From Amycolatopsis balhimycina FH 1894 (GTDB lineage: Bacteria; Actinomycetota; Actinomycetes; Mycobacteriales; Pseudonocardiaceae), in contig NZ_KB913037.1 of NCBI RefSeq assembly GCF_000384295.1, positions 4,226,868-4,290,867 of the forward strand: DNA of 64,000 nucleotides. The letters are read 5' to 3'. Shown here one piece after another: positions 52,897 through 61,827 of this stretch. The notes beneath the pieces were generated by a model. The model saw only the letters and a program-made list of their open reading frames with translations. It had not been told where the DNA came from and made no database searches. A program made the translations under genes and the position numbers. The first letter of the stretch is position 1; every line of letters starts with the position of its first letter.

Positions 52897-55712
52897 CCCA
52901 GGAGGGTCCTCGGCGAGGGATCGTCGAGCAGCGCCGCGATCAGGTGCCGGTCGGGCCAGCGCCCGGCCGCCCAGGCGAAAGCGCGCGCCAGGCCTTCCGA
53001 CGTGTCGGCCGCGTGCAGCCGGTCGTCGGACCACCACTGGACGTCGTGTTCGGCGCCGTGGATCCGCACGGTGAGCGGGTCGTGTACCAGGACACCGCCC
53101 TCGGGCAGCCGGATGCCGAGCTGGTCCGCGACGAGCTTCAGCGCGGGCAGCTCGGCCCAGGGCGCGTACTCGCCCTCGGTGGCCACCTCGGCGGGTTCGG
53201 TGCTCGCGAGCGGCAGGTCGAGCAGGTCCGCGAGCCGCTCCGGGTCCTCGGGGGCCACCACGTACTCCGCCGGTTCCAGCGCACCCGCGACCCACGGCAC
53301 GTCGAGGACCAGCGCGTCGTCCACAACGGACCCGTCCGCGGCCCGGACGGCGCGCGGCGCACGCGGCTCGAACCCGGAATCGACGACAGCGTCGTAAGCG
53401 CGCGTCGTCAGTCCGGGCGAGACCGTGCGTTCCGGGTCGGCGAGCCGGCCGAGGAGGTCGCCTGCTTCCTCCACTGTGGACAAGGCGAGGTCGGTCCGGA
53501 CTCCGGCGACCTCGAGCAGCTCTGCACTCAGGCCGAGGTCGGGGACCTCGTCGTAGAGGCCGGCCAGATCGGCGCCGGGCAGGTGCCATTCGTTCGGAGC
53601 GAGGCCGCCGAGCACGGCGTACTGGGCGATCCACCAGGCCGCATGGCCTCGGGGGGCGCGCAGGGCGTGCCAGTTCTCGGGTCGCGCGGCGAGCAGGCGC
53701 AGCGCCGCGGGCCAGGCGTCGTCGGCGACGAGATCCAGGTCACGAATGGCGACGAGCGTCGACGGCGGCTCCGGCCGCGAGTCCCACCAGGTTTCCTCGT
53801 CGGGCAGGTCGTGGTCGGGCTCGTGCGGTTCGTCGTCGACGACGAGCGCGAACGAGTCGAGCACCCCGGCTGCTTCGAGTGTGCTTTGTGGCCAGTCCCC
53901 GGCGAAGTCCTCGTCGAGGACGTCCATCGCGCCGTCTTCCTCGAAGACCTCTTCGTCGAAGATGTCCAGCAACGGCGACGCCGGCAGGACGAGTTCGTCG
54001 GCGCGGCGCCAGGTGTCGGTGCCGGGGAGGGCGAGCGCGCCGACCCAGCCCGGAGCGTCGTCCCCGCAGTCGGCGATCAGCCGCAGCACCGCGCCGGCGA
54101 GCGTCGTACCGTCCAATCCGGACCGGACGTCCTCGACACTGCGCTCGACGGCGTCACGCAGCTGGTCGGCGTTGAGCAGCTCGCGAGCGTCGGCCTGCTT
54201 GGCGCCCAAGCGTTCCAGCAGCGGGTGCGACGCGGCGGGGTGCACCAGCCGCAGTCCCGGAATGTCCACATCGGACAGAAGATCGAGCAGCTCGGCCGAG
54301 CCTTCGACGAGCAGGCACCCCCGGGCACCCGGCAGCGTCCGGCCGTCCGACAGCGGGACAGGAAGCCCGTCGAGCCGTTCCGCGGCGAGCGCGTGCGACT
54401 CGACGGCGATCGTCAGAGCCGCGTAGACATCCCGCCACCAGCCCGGGTCGCGAGTGACCCCGGTGAGCGTATCCAGCACCTCTTCGATGCCGATCACCTG
54501 CACCGCGACGGCTTTCAGCGCTTGCGCGGGCGCGGCGCCTTTGAGCAGCCCGGGAATGAGGTCGACGAGAAGTCCGGGCAGGCCGGGGACGTCGACATCG
54601 AGCACCTTCGCCTGGCGCCCCGCGACCTCCTTTCCGTCCTGAGTGGACAACCACGGCTCGGCACTGAGCCCGGCCAGCACTTCTTCCCGCAGCTTCGCGT
54701 CCACAGTGGACTTCGGAAACCCCGGCACGGGCACGAGCGCGAACCGGTGCTCCGGCGGCAGCAGCCGGACGAGCCCGACGTACTCCTTCGCGGCCTCTTC
54801 AAGTGCTTTCGCCAAGTCGGGCCCGGGCAGCGCACGGCGGCGCGAAGGTTCGACGGGCACGGAAGCGAGCAGCCGGGCGGGCAGCGAAAGCCCGTCGTCG
54901 GTGGGGGTCGGCGCGTGCAGGACGTCCTCTTCGAGCGGTTCCGGCGTACCGTCGGCGCCGACCGGGACCGCCCACACGACGTCGCCACGGTGGGTCAGCC
55001 AGCGGGTTTCCGTTCGCGGGCCCCGGATTTCGACGACGTTCCCGTCGGACGTCCGTGTCCACACGCGACCGTCGACGTCGACTTCACCCAGCCACGGAAG
55101 GGCGAGAAGGAGATCGGCGACGTCGTGCGCGAGTTCGTCGAGAAGGACTTGCCCGTCGACGCCGTCCCGCAGCGGCAGCCGGACTTCGGTGTCGAAGCCG
55201 GGCGGCACGTCGGCGGGCACGGGCCACGGAAGCCGCAGGACGGGGACGTCCCCGTCGATGCCCGCGGCTTGCCGGGTGCGCTCGGCGGAAAAGGCGACAC
55301 CACCGGTGACGGAGACGACGCGAGGTTCATCGGAAACGGTCCGCACGGCGGCGAACCCGACCCCGAACCGCCCGACGGTCTCACCGGTCTTGCCGGAAGC
55401 CCGCAGCGAAGCGAGCGACGCGACACCACGCGCATCGAGCGGAATGCCGGTGTTGGCGAACCTGAGTTCGGAGTCCACAAGGGACACCCGAACGCGTCCG
55501 GGCACCCCACCGGCCATGGCGGCATCGGCGGCATTCTGCGCGAGTTCGACGAAGAGCCGGTCCCGATAGGCGCCGACGCGCAGGTCGCGCTCGACGTTGG
55601 TGTCCTCGGTGAGCCGGGTGGGCGAGTCCTGCCAGGCGCGCAGGGTGGTTTCACGGAGCCGCGCGGTGCCGAAGGGATCGGCCACGGACGGCTCAGGCGT
55701 TGCGCTGGTCAC
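52893..55712 (-). CDS. Sacsin N-terminal-like GHKL ATPase domain protein, 939 residues
   Basis: An Hsp90-like ATP-binding domain occupies about residues 25-215. The N-box is ELAQNAADAAMAGG (56-69), with the motif-1 region FANTGIPLDARGVASLASLR (85-104) and the lid GRFGVGFAAVR (114-124). The remaining 700 residues are helical and acidic with no named domain. Actinobacterial homologues are annotated only as sacsin-like. It may be a chaperone-type or signalling ATPase. The start is GTG 55712, overlapping DUF3027 by 20 nt; a GTG at 55685 would avoid the overlap. Confidence 0.8.
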   Translation of the reverse strand: MTSATPEPSVADPFGTARLRETTLRAWQDSPTRLTEDTNVERDLRVGAYRDRLFVELAQNAADAAMAGGVPGRVRVSLVDSELRFANTGIPLDARGVASLASLRASGKTGETVGRFGVGFAAVRTVSDEPRVVSVTGGVAFSAERTRQAAGIDGDVPVLRLPWPVPADVPPGFDTEVRLPLRDGVDGQVLLDELAHDVADLLLALPWLGEVDVDGRVWTRTSDGNVVEIRGPRTETRWLTHRGDVVWAVPVGADGTPEPLEEDVLHAPTPTDDGLSLPARLLASVPVEPSRRRALPGPDLAKALEEAAKEYVGLVRLLPPEHRFALVPVPGFPKSTVDAKLREEVLAGLSAEPWLSTQDGKEVAGRQAKVLDVDVPGLPGLLVDLIPGLLKGAAPAQALKAVAVQVIGIEEVLDTLTGVTRDPGWWRDVYAALTIAVESHALAAERLDGLPVPLSDGRTLPGARGCLLVEGSAELLDLLSDVDIPGLRLVHPAASHPLLERLGAKQADARELLNADQLRDAVERSVEDVRSGLDGTTLAGAVLRLIADCGDDAPGWVGALALPGTDTWRRADELVLPASPLLDIFDEEVFEEDGAMDVLDEDFAGDWPQSTLEAAGVLDSFALVVDDEPHEPDHDLPDEETWWDSRPEPPSTLVAIRDLDLVADDAWPAALRLLAARPENWHALRAPRGHAAWWIAQYAVLGGLAPNEWHLPGADLAGLYDEVPDLGLSAELLEVAGVRTDLALSTVEEAGDLLGRLADPERTVSPGLTTRAYDAVVDSGFEPRAPRAVRAADGSVVDDALVLDVPWVAGALEPAEYVVAPEDPERLADLLDLPLASTEPAEVATEGEYAPWAELPALKLVADQLGIRLPEGGVLVHDPLTVRIHGAEHDVQWWSDDRLHAADTSEGLARAFAWAAGRWPDRHLIAALLDDPSPRTLLG

Positions 55713-57030
55713 CGGTCACTTCGTCAACGTGGGCTTGCGCCTCGTCGGTCGGGGTGGGCTCGGCATCGGTCACCTCGGCCTGAGTCGGCTCCGCTTCCGC
55801 GGGCTCGGGCACTTCGGCCACAACCGGCTCGGCGACCACATCGGCCTCCACCGCCTGCGGCTCGGCAACCACCCCGGCCGACTCGTCCTGCGCAGGCTCC
55901 GGCGCCGCAACCGGCTCGGCGGCAACCGGCTCAGCCTGTACTTCCTCCACCGCCGGCTCAGCAACCGCCTCCGCCGGCTCGGCAACCTCAACCGCCACCG
56001 GCTCAGCAGCCACATCGGCCTCCGCCGCCTGCGGCTCGGCCACCAGATCTGCCGGCTCAGCAGCCTCAGGCGCCACCGGCTCAGCCTGTACTTCCTCCGC
56101 CGCCGGCTCAGCAACCACCACCGGCTCGGCCTGCTCGGTCACCGCCGCCGACTCCGGCTCGGCGACCACATCAGCCTCCGCCGCCTCGATCTCCGGCTCC
56201 TCCTCGGCCGGCGAGACGTCAGACTCCGCGACTCCCGTCTCCGGCTCGGCCGCCGCCGTCTCCACCACCCCCGGCGCCGGGGTGAAGTCCAGCAGCGAAT
56301 CGTCGTAGACCAGCTCCGCCACCGGGACCGAGGAGGTCAGCTCGACCTCGACCTCCGAGTGCGCGCCGCAGCCGTACTCCACGGCCACCACGTGGCCGTC
56401 CGCCGGGGCGATATCGTTGGTGCACACCCCGAACATCCCGCGCAGCGAACCCGCCAGCTGCACGAAGAACCCGCACGTCCCGCACACGTCCGGCGCGCTG
56501 CGCGCCATGTCCGAGCGCGGTCCGAACTCGCCGCCGTGCCAGCGCGTCGCCGCGTCCGTGCGGCCGAAGCGGGACAACACGTGGACGCGGCCGAGGCCGG
56601 TGTCGTGTGCCACCTCCTCCACCGCCGGGTCGTCCGACTGGAGGTACGCCGGGGCCAGGCGGGGGTCGTTCTCGTCCGTCGGGAAGATGTCGCCGACACC
56701 CAGGTCGCCCGCGCGCACGCGGCGCTCCCACGGCACCCACGGCGGGGCGACCAGCGCGTCCGGGCCGGGCACCAGCATGACCTCACTGACCGTCACCGGC
56801 TCGTCGTCGCCCGCCAGCGCGACCGTCACCGACCAGCGCCAGCCGCCGTAGCCGGGCACCTGAGCCTCGAACAGGTGACTCGCCGTGACCGCATCCTCGC
56901 GGGAGACCCCCACGTGTGCGCCGAGCTGCTCCTCGGGTGCGTCCTCCAGCACCGCGGCTCGCGCGAACTCCACCGCGTCGGCGAGTTTGCGCTGCACGGA
57001 ACCGTCGTCCAGGGTCAGCAGCAGAGTCAT
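55693..57030 (-). CDS. DUF3027 protein with long acidic repetitive tail
   Basis: 445 residues from ATG 57030. The N-terminal 240 residues are the DUF3027 domain. A probable zinc site is C183/C186 (VCGTCGFF), C203 (GVCTN) and C221/H224 (YGCGAH). The C-terminal roughly 190 residues are low-complexity, built from variants of AEPVAxEVAEPAE and VQAEPVA, with an internal duplication near residues 310-420. Homologues without such a tail are the norm as far as I recall (Rv0877 is about 260 residues). It is probably cytoplasmic. It overlaps the sacsin-like gene, which suggests a joint function. Confidence 0.82.
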   Translation of the reverse strand: MTLLLTLDDGSVQRKLADAVEFARAAVLEDAPEEQLGAHVGVSREDAVTASHLFEAQVPGYGGWRWSVTVALAGDDEPVTVSEVMLVPGPDALVAPPWVPWERRVRAGDLGVGDIFPTDENDPRLAPAYLQSDDPAVEEVAHDTGLGRVHVLSRFGRTDAATRWHGGEFGPRSDMARSAPDVCGTCGFFVQLAGSLRGMFGVCTNDIAPADGHVVAVEYGCGAHSEVEVELTSSVPVAELVYDDSLLDFTPAPGVVETAAAEPETGVAESDVSPAEEEPEIEAAEADVVAEPESAAVTEQAEPVVVAEPAAEEVQAEPVAPEAAEPADLVAEPQAAEADVAAEPVAVEVAEPAEAVAEPAVEEVQAEPVAAEPVAAPEPAQDESAGVVAEPQAVEADVVAEPVVAEVPEPAEAEPTQAEVTDAEPTPTDEAQAHVDEVTGDQRNA

Positions 57031-57081
57031 GCGGCCAATTGTGCCGCACGCATCCGCGGCGCCCGTGCCAGGCTGTTCAAC

Positions 57082-57849
57082 GTGCGCACGCCGATCATCA
57101 CCTCGCTGCTGCTGGCCGCCTCGCTCGGCGGCTGCGCCGGGGCACCCGCGCAGGAACCAGGCCCCGAACGCCTCACCGTCCAGGTGCTCTCGACCCTGCC
57201 GCACGACCCCGCCGCGTTCACCGAAGGCCTCGAATTCGCCGGCGGCACCCTCTACGAAAGCACCGGGCTCGCCGGCCAGTCGACACTCACCGCGGGCCCC
57301 GCCGGCGGCCCGCCGGCGACGAAGGCCACCCTGCCCTCGCCCGTCTTCGGCGAAGGCGTCACCGTGCTCGGGCCGACGCTCTGGCAGCTCACCTGGCAAG
57401 ACGGCTTCGCCATCGAACGCGACTCGAAGACCCTCGCCGAGCTCCGCCGCGTCCCCTACCAGGGCGAAGGCTGGGGGCTGTGCCACCAGGCCGACGGACG
57501 GCTGGTGATGAGCAACGGCTCCTCGCGGCTCACCTTCCGCGACCCGAAGACCTTCGCCGTCACCGGCGGCGTCGACGTCGGCCGCGACCAGCTCAACGAA
57601 CTCGAGTGCGTCGGCGGCGACGTCTACGCAAACGTTTGGCACACCGACACCATCCTGCGCGTCGACGCCGCCACCGGACACGTCACCGGCACCATCGACG
57701 CTGGTCAGCTGCGTGCCCAAGTGAACGCGACGGGCTCCGAAGACGTGCTCAACGGTATCGCCGCGATCCCCGGAACCGGCGAATTCCTCCTCACGGGGAA
57801 GCAGTGGCCGGTCACGTTCCGGGTGAGGTTTGTCCCGGTACCGGCGTGA
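57082..57849 (+). CDS. Glutaminyl-peptide cyclotransferase-like lipoprotein (beta-propeller type)
   Basis: 255 residues from GTG 57082. The signal is RTPIITSLLLAASLGGC with a lipobox (SLGGC, Cys near 18). The mature protein matches the five-bladed propeller glutamine cyclotransferase family (PF05096): LPHDPAAFTEGLEFAGGTLYE, LWQLTWQDGFAIERD, EGWGLCHQADGRLVMSNGS, LNELECVGGDVYANVW and the C-terminal EDVLNGIAAIP. It would form N-terminal pyroglutamate on exported peptides. It diverges from DUF3027. Confidence 0.88.
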   Translation: MRTPIITSLLLAASLGGCAGAPAQEPGPERLTVQVLSTLPHDPAAFTEGLEFAGGTLYESTGLAGQSTLTAGPAGGPPATKATLPSPVFGEGVTVLGPTLWQLTWQDGFAIERDSKTLAELRRVPYQGEGWGLCHQADGRLVMSNGSSRLTFRDPKTFAVTGGVDVGRDQLNELECVGGDVYANVWHTDTILRVDAATGHVTGTIDAGQLRAQVNATGSEDVLNGIAAIPGTGEFLLTGKQWPVTFRVRFVPVPA

Positions 57850-57899
57850 AAGCACGGATGAGCAGGCGGAACCGGCCCCCGGTAAGGCAGGATTGAGAC

Positions 57900-59786
57900 G
57901 TGGCACTCTTCGGCTCCCGCTCCGACGGCACTCCGCCGGGTCAGCCGCGCGGCCGGAAGGCCAAGCGGCGCTGGACCCCGGAGCCCGGTGCGGCCACGGC
58001 CAAGCCGTGGCGGGAGGCGGCCGCGCCACCGCGCGCCGAGCACACCCGCGTCGAGCACCACAGCGCGCCACCCCCGACCCGCGTCGAACGGCCGGTCCCA
58101 CGCGGTGGCTACCGCGAGGACGCCGGGCAGCGCGTGCCGAACGCGAACGAGGCACCGACCGCCGCCGTGCCGCGGGGGCACCGTCCGCCGCCACCGCGCG
58201 GGGCACGGCCGTACGACCCGCACCGCACCGAGCCCGTCCGCCGGGAGCAGCCCGGCTTCTACCAGGGCGAACGTCATCCCGGCAGCGGCGAATACGAGCA
58301 CTACGACACCGGCGGCTACGCGGGCGAGCCGCGTCCGCCGGAGCCCGAGCCGCCGCGGGAGGAACCGCGGACGCCGGGCGGCACGCCGAAGATGCCGAAG
58401 AAGATCACCGTCACTCGGGTCGCCGCGATGCGCAGCCGTCAGCTGACCGGCCAGGCCGTCGGCGCCTTCCAGCGCGCGACGAAGGCCGACGGCGCCGAGA
58501 AGTCCGGCCTCACCTCGCTGACCTACGCCGTGATGCTGAACTACGCCAGCGACGCGGCGATGGCGATCGCGCTGGCCAACACCCTCTTCTTCGCCGCGAC
58601 CAGCGGCGAGAGCAAGGGCAAGGTGGCGCTCTACCTGCTCATCACGATCGCGCCGTTCGCGCTGGTCGCGCCCGTGATCGGGCCCGCGCTCGACAAGGTG
58701 CAGCGCGGCAGGCGGCTGGCGATGTGCGCGTCTTCGATCGGCCAGGGGCTGATGGCCGTCGTGATGGCGCTGCACTTCGACGACTGGCTGCTCTACCCGG
58801 CCGCGCTCGGGATGATGGTGCTGTCGAAGTCGTTCACCGTGCTCAAGGCGGCGGTGACACCCCGGGTGCTGCCGTCGGAGATCACGCTCTCCAAGACGAA
58901 CGCCCGGCTGACCACGTTCGGCCTGGTCGCCGCGGGCGTGTTCGGCGCGCTGGCCAGCGGCATCAACGCCATCTCCGGCTCGGCGGGCGCGCTGTGGTTC
59001 ACGGCGCTGATCTGCGTCGCCGCCGCCGTGCAGTCGATGCGGATCCCGGCCTGGGTGGAGGCGACCGAGGGCGAAGTCCCGACGTCGCTCTGGGCCCACC
59101 CGACGGAGAAGAAGCGGCGCCAGCCGATGGGCCGCCACATCGTCGTCGCGCTGTGGGGCAACGGCTCGGTGCGCGTGCTCACCGGGTTCCTCATGATGTT
59201 CGCCGCGTTCGCCGTCAAGGCGCAGACCGAGGGCAGCGGGCAGACGCCGTTCATGCAGCTGCTGTTGCTCGGCGTGATCGGTGTCGCGGCGGGCGCCGGC
59301 GGGTTCCTCGGGAACGCGCTGGGCTCGCGCCTGCACTTCGGCAACCCCGACCAGGTGATCGTCGGGTGCGTGGCGGGCTGTGTGCTGGCCGCGCTGGTCG
59401 CGACCGTGCTGCCCGGCCTCGCCACGGCCGCGATCGTCGGCCTGATCGGCGCCACCGCCAGCGCGCTGGCGAAGATCAGCCTCGACGCCGTCATCCAGGA
59501 GGACCTGCCCGAGGAGTCGCGCGCGTCCGCGTTCGGCCGCTCGGAAACCGTGCTGCAGCTCGCCTGGTGCCTCGGCGGAGCGGTCGGCCTGCTGCTGCCG
59601 CCGACGTACTGGATCGGCTTCCTGGTGATCACGATCCTGCTGGCCGTCGGGTGCGCGCAGACGTACCTGGTGCGCCGCGGCGGCTCGCTCGTGCCGGGCC
59701 TCGGCGGCGACCGGCCACTGCGCCCCGAGCCGACCGGCAGCTTCCCGGCCCAGGGCCTGCCCAGGGACGCGGCACCCCGCCGGTAG
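57900..59786 (+). CDS. MFS-type membrane protein with long disordered N-terminus
   Basis: 628 residues from GTG 57900. The first 190 residues are charged and rich in Pro, Arg and Gly (disordered; HRPPPPRGARPYDP and similar). About 10-12 helices follow, starting near YAVMLNYASDAAMAIALANT. The domain has weak MFS motifs (GPALDKVQRGRRLAM) and the polar segment LSKTNARLTTFG. It resembles Rv0876c of M. tuberculosis in size and position. Transport activity is unproven. It is followed 10 nt later by the DUF2771 lipoprotein gene, so they form an operon. Confidence 0.78.
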   Translation: MALFGSRSDGTPPGQPRGRKAKRRWTPEPGAATAKPWREAAAPPRAEHTRVEHHSAPPPTRVERPVPRGGYREDAGQRVPNANEAPTAAVPRGHRPPPPRGARPYDPHRTEPVRREQPGFYQGERHPGSGEYEHYDTGGYAGEPRPPEPEPPREEPRTPGGTPKMPKKITVTRVAAMRSRQLTGQAVGAFQRATKADGAEKSGLTSLTYAVMLNYASDAAMAIALANTLFFAATSGESKGKVALYLLITIAPFALVAPVIGPALDKVQRGRRLAMCASSIGQGLMAVVMALHFDDWLLYPAALGMMVLSKSFTVLKAAVTPRVLPSEITLSKTNARLTTFGLVAAGVFGALASGINAISGSAGALWFTALICVAAAVQSMRIPAWVEATEGEVPTSLWAHPTEKKRRQPMGRHIVVALWGNGSVRVLTGFLMMFAAFAVKAQTEGSGQTPFMQLLLLGVIGVAAGAGGFLGNALGSRLHFGNPDQVIVGCVAGCVLAALVATVLPGLATAAIVGLIGATASALAKISLDAVIQEDLPEESRASAFGRSETVLQLAWCLGGAVGLLLPPTYWIGFLVITILLAVGCAQTYLVRRGGSLVPGLGGDRPLRPEPTGSFPAQGLPRDAAPRR

Positions 59787-59796
59787 GCTCCGGCCC

Positions 59797-60273
59797 ATGC
59801 GACGTTCCCGGGTGGTGGCCCTGCTTGCGGCCGGTGGGTTCGCGGTGGCCGGCTGCTCGGCACCCGGCCCGGCCGAGGTCACTTTCTACGCCGACGGCCA
59901 CACGATCAACACGACGCCCGTGCTCACGTGCGACTACTCGCAGAAGCTCTCCCAGCCGTGCAGCGCGAAGGGCACGACGCAGACGCTGAAGGTCCGCCCG
60001 GGCAAGCCGGTGCAGATCTCGGTGCCCGGCGAGGTCGCGGACGCGCCGTGGCAGATCGTCTACGAGTACGTGACCCCGCAGGGCGAGTTCAAGCAGAGCG
60101 ACCCGATCCCGTTCACCTCGCTGGACCGCTACGCCTACACGGTCACACCGCCGACGCCCGCCGACCGCATCTCGGCGGTGGACGTGCAGAAGTACACGGC
60201 GGTGCTCAACGCGGACACCGGCGAGTCCGGCCTGCTGCCCAGCGACGTCTGGGGTCTCCGGCTCGAGGCTTAG
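59797..60273 (+). CDS. DUF2771 lipoprotein
   Basis: 158 residues with a lipoprotein signal: RRSRVVALLAAGGFAVAGC, Cys at 20. The exported domain is a beta-rich sandwich with VTFYADGHTINTTPVLTCDY, a likely disulfide (CDYSQKLSQPC) and DAPWQIVYEYVTP. It fits the DUF2771 family (Rv0875c is the probable mycobacterial counterpart). Function unknown. It is coupled to the MFS gene just upstream, so the two may act together at the membrane. Confidence 0.8.
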   Translation: MRRSRVVALLAAGGFAVAGCSAPGPAEVTFYADGHTINTTPVLTCDYSQKLSQPCSAKGTTQTLKVRPGKPVQISVPGEVADAPWQIVYEYVTPQGEFKQSDPIPFTSLDRYAYTVTPPTPADRISAVDVQKYTAVLNADTGESGLLPSDVWGLRLEA

Positions 60274-60351
60274 CCACCGGATCGCCCGGACGTGGGGCAG
60301 CCGCGGCCGGGAGCGGGTCCGGGTCCGGCTCGTCGACGAGATCCCGCCGGC

Positions 60352-60738
60352 CTAGGGGTCGATGTCCCGGGCGACCGCGCGCATGATCTCGGCGATCTGC
60401 TTGGTGTGCTTGCGGTCCGGGTAGCGATTGCGCCGCAGGTCCGGCTGCACCTTCAGCTCGAGCAGCTTGATCATGTCCTCGATCAGGCCGTGCAGCTCTT
60501 CGGCCGGGCGACGGCGCGCCTCGGCGACGGACGGTGGCGGGTCGAGCAACCGGACGGAGAGCGCTTGCGGCCCGCGGCGGCCGTCGGCGACGCCGAACTC
60601 CAGCCGCTGTCCGGCCTTGAGCCCCTCGACGCCCTGCGGCAGCGCGGCCTTGCGAATGTAGACGTCGGCGCCACCGTCCTGCGTGACGAACCCGAACCCC
60701 TTCTCCGCGTCGTACCACTTGACCTTGCCGGTCGGCAC
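60352..60738 (-). CDS. Cold-shock protein with C-terminal extension (CspB-like)
   Basis: 128 residues from GTG 60738, giving the usual start [21 protein letters not shown] three codons earlier (60747) is the alternative and has AGAAGGA just upstream. The CSD (about 1-66) has RNP1 KGFGFV and RNP2-like [17 protein letters not shown] matches mycobacterial CspB. A helical extension (about 67-128, [20 protein letters not shown]) is present. It binds RNA or single-stranded DNA. The leader contains a CGCGCCC/GGGCGCG hairpin at 60777-60802. Confidence 0.9.
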   Translation of the reverse strand: MPTGKVKWYDAEKGFGFVTQDGGADVYIRKAALPQGVEGLKAGQRLEFGVADGRRGPQALSVRLLDPPPSVAEARRRPAEELHGLIEDMIKLLELKVQPDLRRNRYPDRKHTKQIAEIMRAVARDIDP

Positions 60739-60776
60739 TTCCCTCACCAGTCCTTCTGCTGTCCGCTCACGACGAA

Positions 60777-60802
60777 CGCGCCCGGGGCGTACCCAGGGCG
60801 CG
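60777..60802 (-). other. Leader hairpin of the cold-shock gene
   Basis: CGCGCCC (60777-60783) and GGGCGCG (60796-60802) with a 12-nt loop, 30-40 nt upstream of the cold-shock start. A structured 5' leader is common for cold-shock genes; a thermosensor function is only a suggestion. Confidence 0.35.
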
Positions 60803-60869
60803 CTCCTGAAAGGGTATCTCGCCACAGGCCCTGGGGAGAAGTCGATACCGGCGGATACCCTCTTGCGTC

Positions 60870-61112
60870 ATGAAGACCACGACGAAGGAGGCCGGCGTGG
60901 CCGCTCCCGGCAAACCGTTCCTGATGCGCGTCGGCATCGGGTTGTTCGCCCTCGGCATGATCGCCGTGCTGGCGGTGTTCATCATGTTCGCCGCCGGCCT
61001 GGAGAACCTGCCGATCTGGCTGTCCGTCGCCGCCGGCGTCGTCACGCCGCTGGGCCTGCTGCTGGGCTTGCTCGCGCTGGTCTTCGAAGCGCGAGCCAAA
61101 AAAGAGGGCTAG
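60870..61112 (+). CDS. Small two-helix membrane protein
   Basis: 80 residues. Short charged N-terminus, then two hydrophobic helices (VGIGLFALGMIAVLAVFIMF, and the region LPIWLSVAAGVVTPLGLLLG running on to ALVF), ending in a basic tail EARAKKEG. No family recognised. It is convergent with the HAD gene with a 4-nt overlap (61109-61112). Confidence 0.7.
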   Translation: MKTTTKEAGVAAPGKPFLMRVGIGLFALGMIAVLAVFIMFAAGLENLPIWLSVAAGVVTPLGLLLGLLALVFEARAKKEG

Positions 61113-61741
61113 GGCACCGCGCTCCCCGCGAACGTCCGCTCGAACCATTCCGGGAACTCCGTCAGCGAGTCGAACACCACTTCGGCGCCTTCGCTCAGCA
61201 GGAGTGTGCGGTCACACGGCCCGGTGGTGACGCCGACCGCGATCGCCCCGGCGGCGAGCGCGCCCCGGATGTCACCGGCGTGATCTCCGACATACACACG
61301 CGCGTCGTGCGCCAGAAGCGCTTCGGCCTTTTGCGTCGACCACAGCTCGCCGACGACTTCGTCGACCTCCAGCCCGAGCGCGTCCACGTGCAGCTGCGCG
61401 TTGGGCCCGTACTTCCCGGTGACGACCAGCGTGCGGCCGCCCGCGGCCCGCACCGCGCGGAGTGACTCGACCGCGCCCGGCAGCGCGACCGTGCTCGGCA
61501 CGACCATGTCCGGGTACAGAGCGCGGAACCGGTCGACGAGGCCGGGGATGCGTTCCTCGGGCGCTTCGAAGCCGCGCAGGATGTCGTCGAGCGGTGGGCC
61601 GAGGTTGGCCGCGAACGCGTCTCCGTCCAGCGGTAAGCCGGATTCGACGCCGAGCGCGTTCATCGCCGCGGCCATGCCCGGCCGCGCGTCGATCAGTGTC
61701 ATGTCGAGGTCGAACCCCACCGTGATGCCCACAACCGACAC
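61109..61741 (-). CDS. HAD-superfamily phosphatase
   Basis: About 210 residues. GTG 61741 is chosen because it sits just before the first strand; GTG 61732 or an upstream start cannot be excluded. Motif I is GFDLDMTLID with the nucleophile Asp and the D+2 Asp. Motif II/III are in LVVTGKYGPNAQ and the Lys segment STQKAEALLA. Motif IV is VYVGDHAGDI. It belongs to the phosphoglycolate phosphatase-like (Gph) class and should dephosphorylate a small metabolite. It diverges from the TetR gene. Confidence 0.88.
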   Translation of the reverse strand: MSVVGITVGFDLDMTLIDARPGMAAAMNALGVESGLPLDGDAFAANLGPPLDDILRGFEAPEERIPGLVDRFRALYPDMVVPSTVALPGAVESLRAVRAAGGRTLVVTGKYGPNAQLHVDALGLEVDEVVGELWSTQKAEALLAHDARVYVGDHAGDIRGALAAGAIAVGVTTGPCDRTLLLSEGAEVVFDSLTEFPEWFERTFAGSAVP

Positions 61742-61791
61742 GTTAGCCGTCACCACCGACAGGTTTACACGCAAACCGATCATGTACAGCG

Positions 61792-61820
61792 CCTTGACAG
61801 CCAGGCTAACTGTGTCAAGG
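61792..61820. promoter_or_regulatory. Probable operator of the TetR-R2lox operon
   Basis: CCTTGACA (61792-61799), 13 nt, TGTCAAGG (61813-61820): perfect 8-nt arms ending 7 nt before the TetR start. It would block both the TetR-R2lox promoter and perhaps the divergent HAD gene. Confidence 0.65.
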
Positions 61821-61827
61821 TGAAGGT

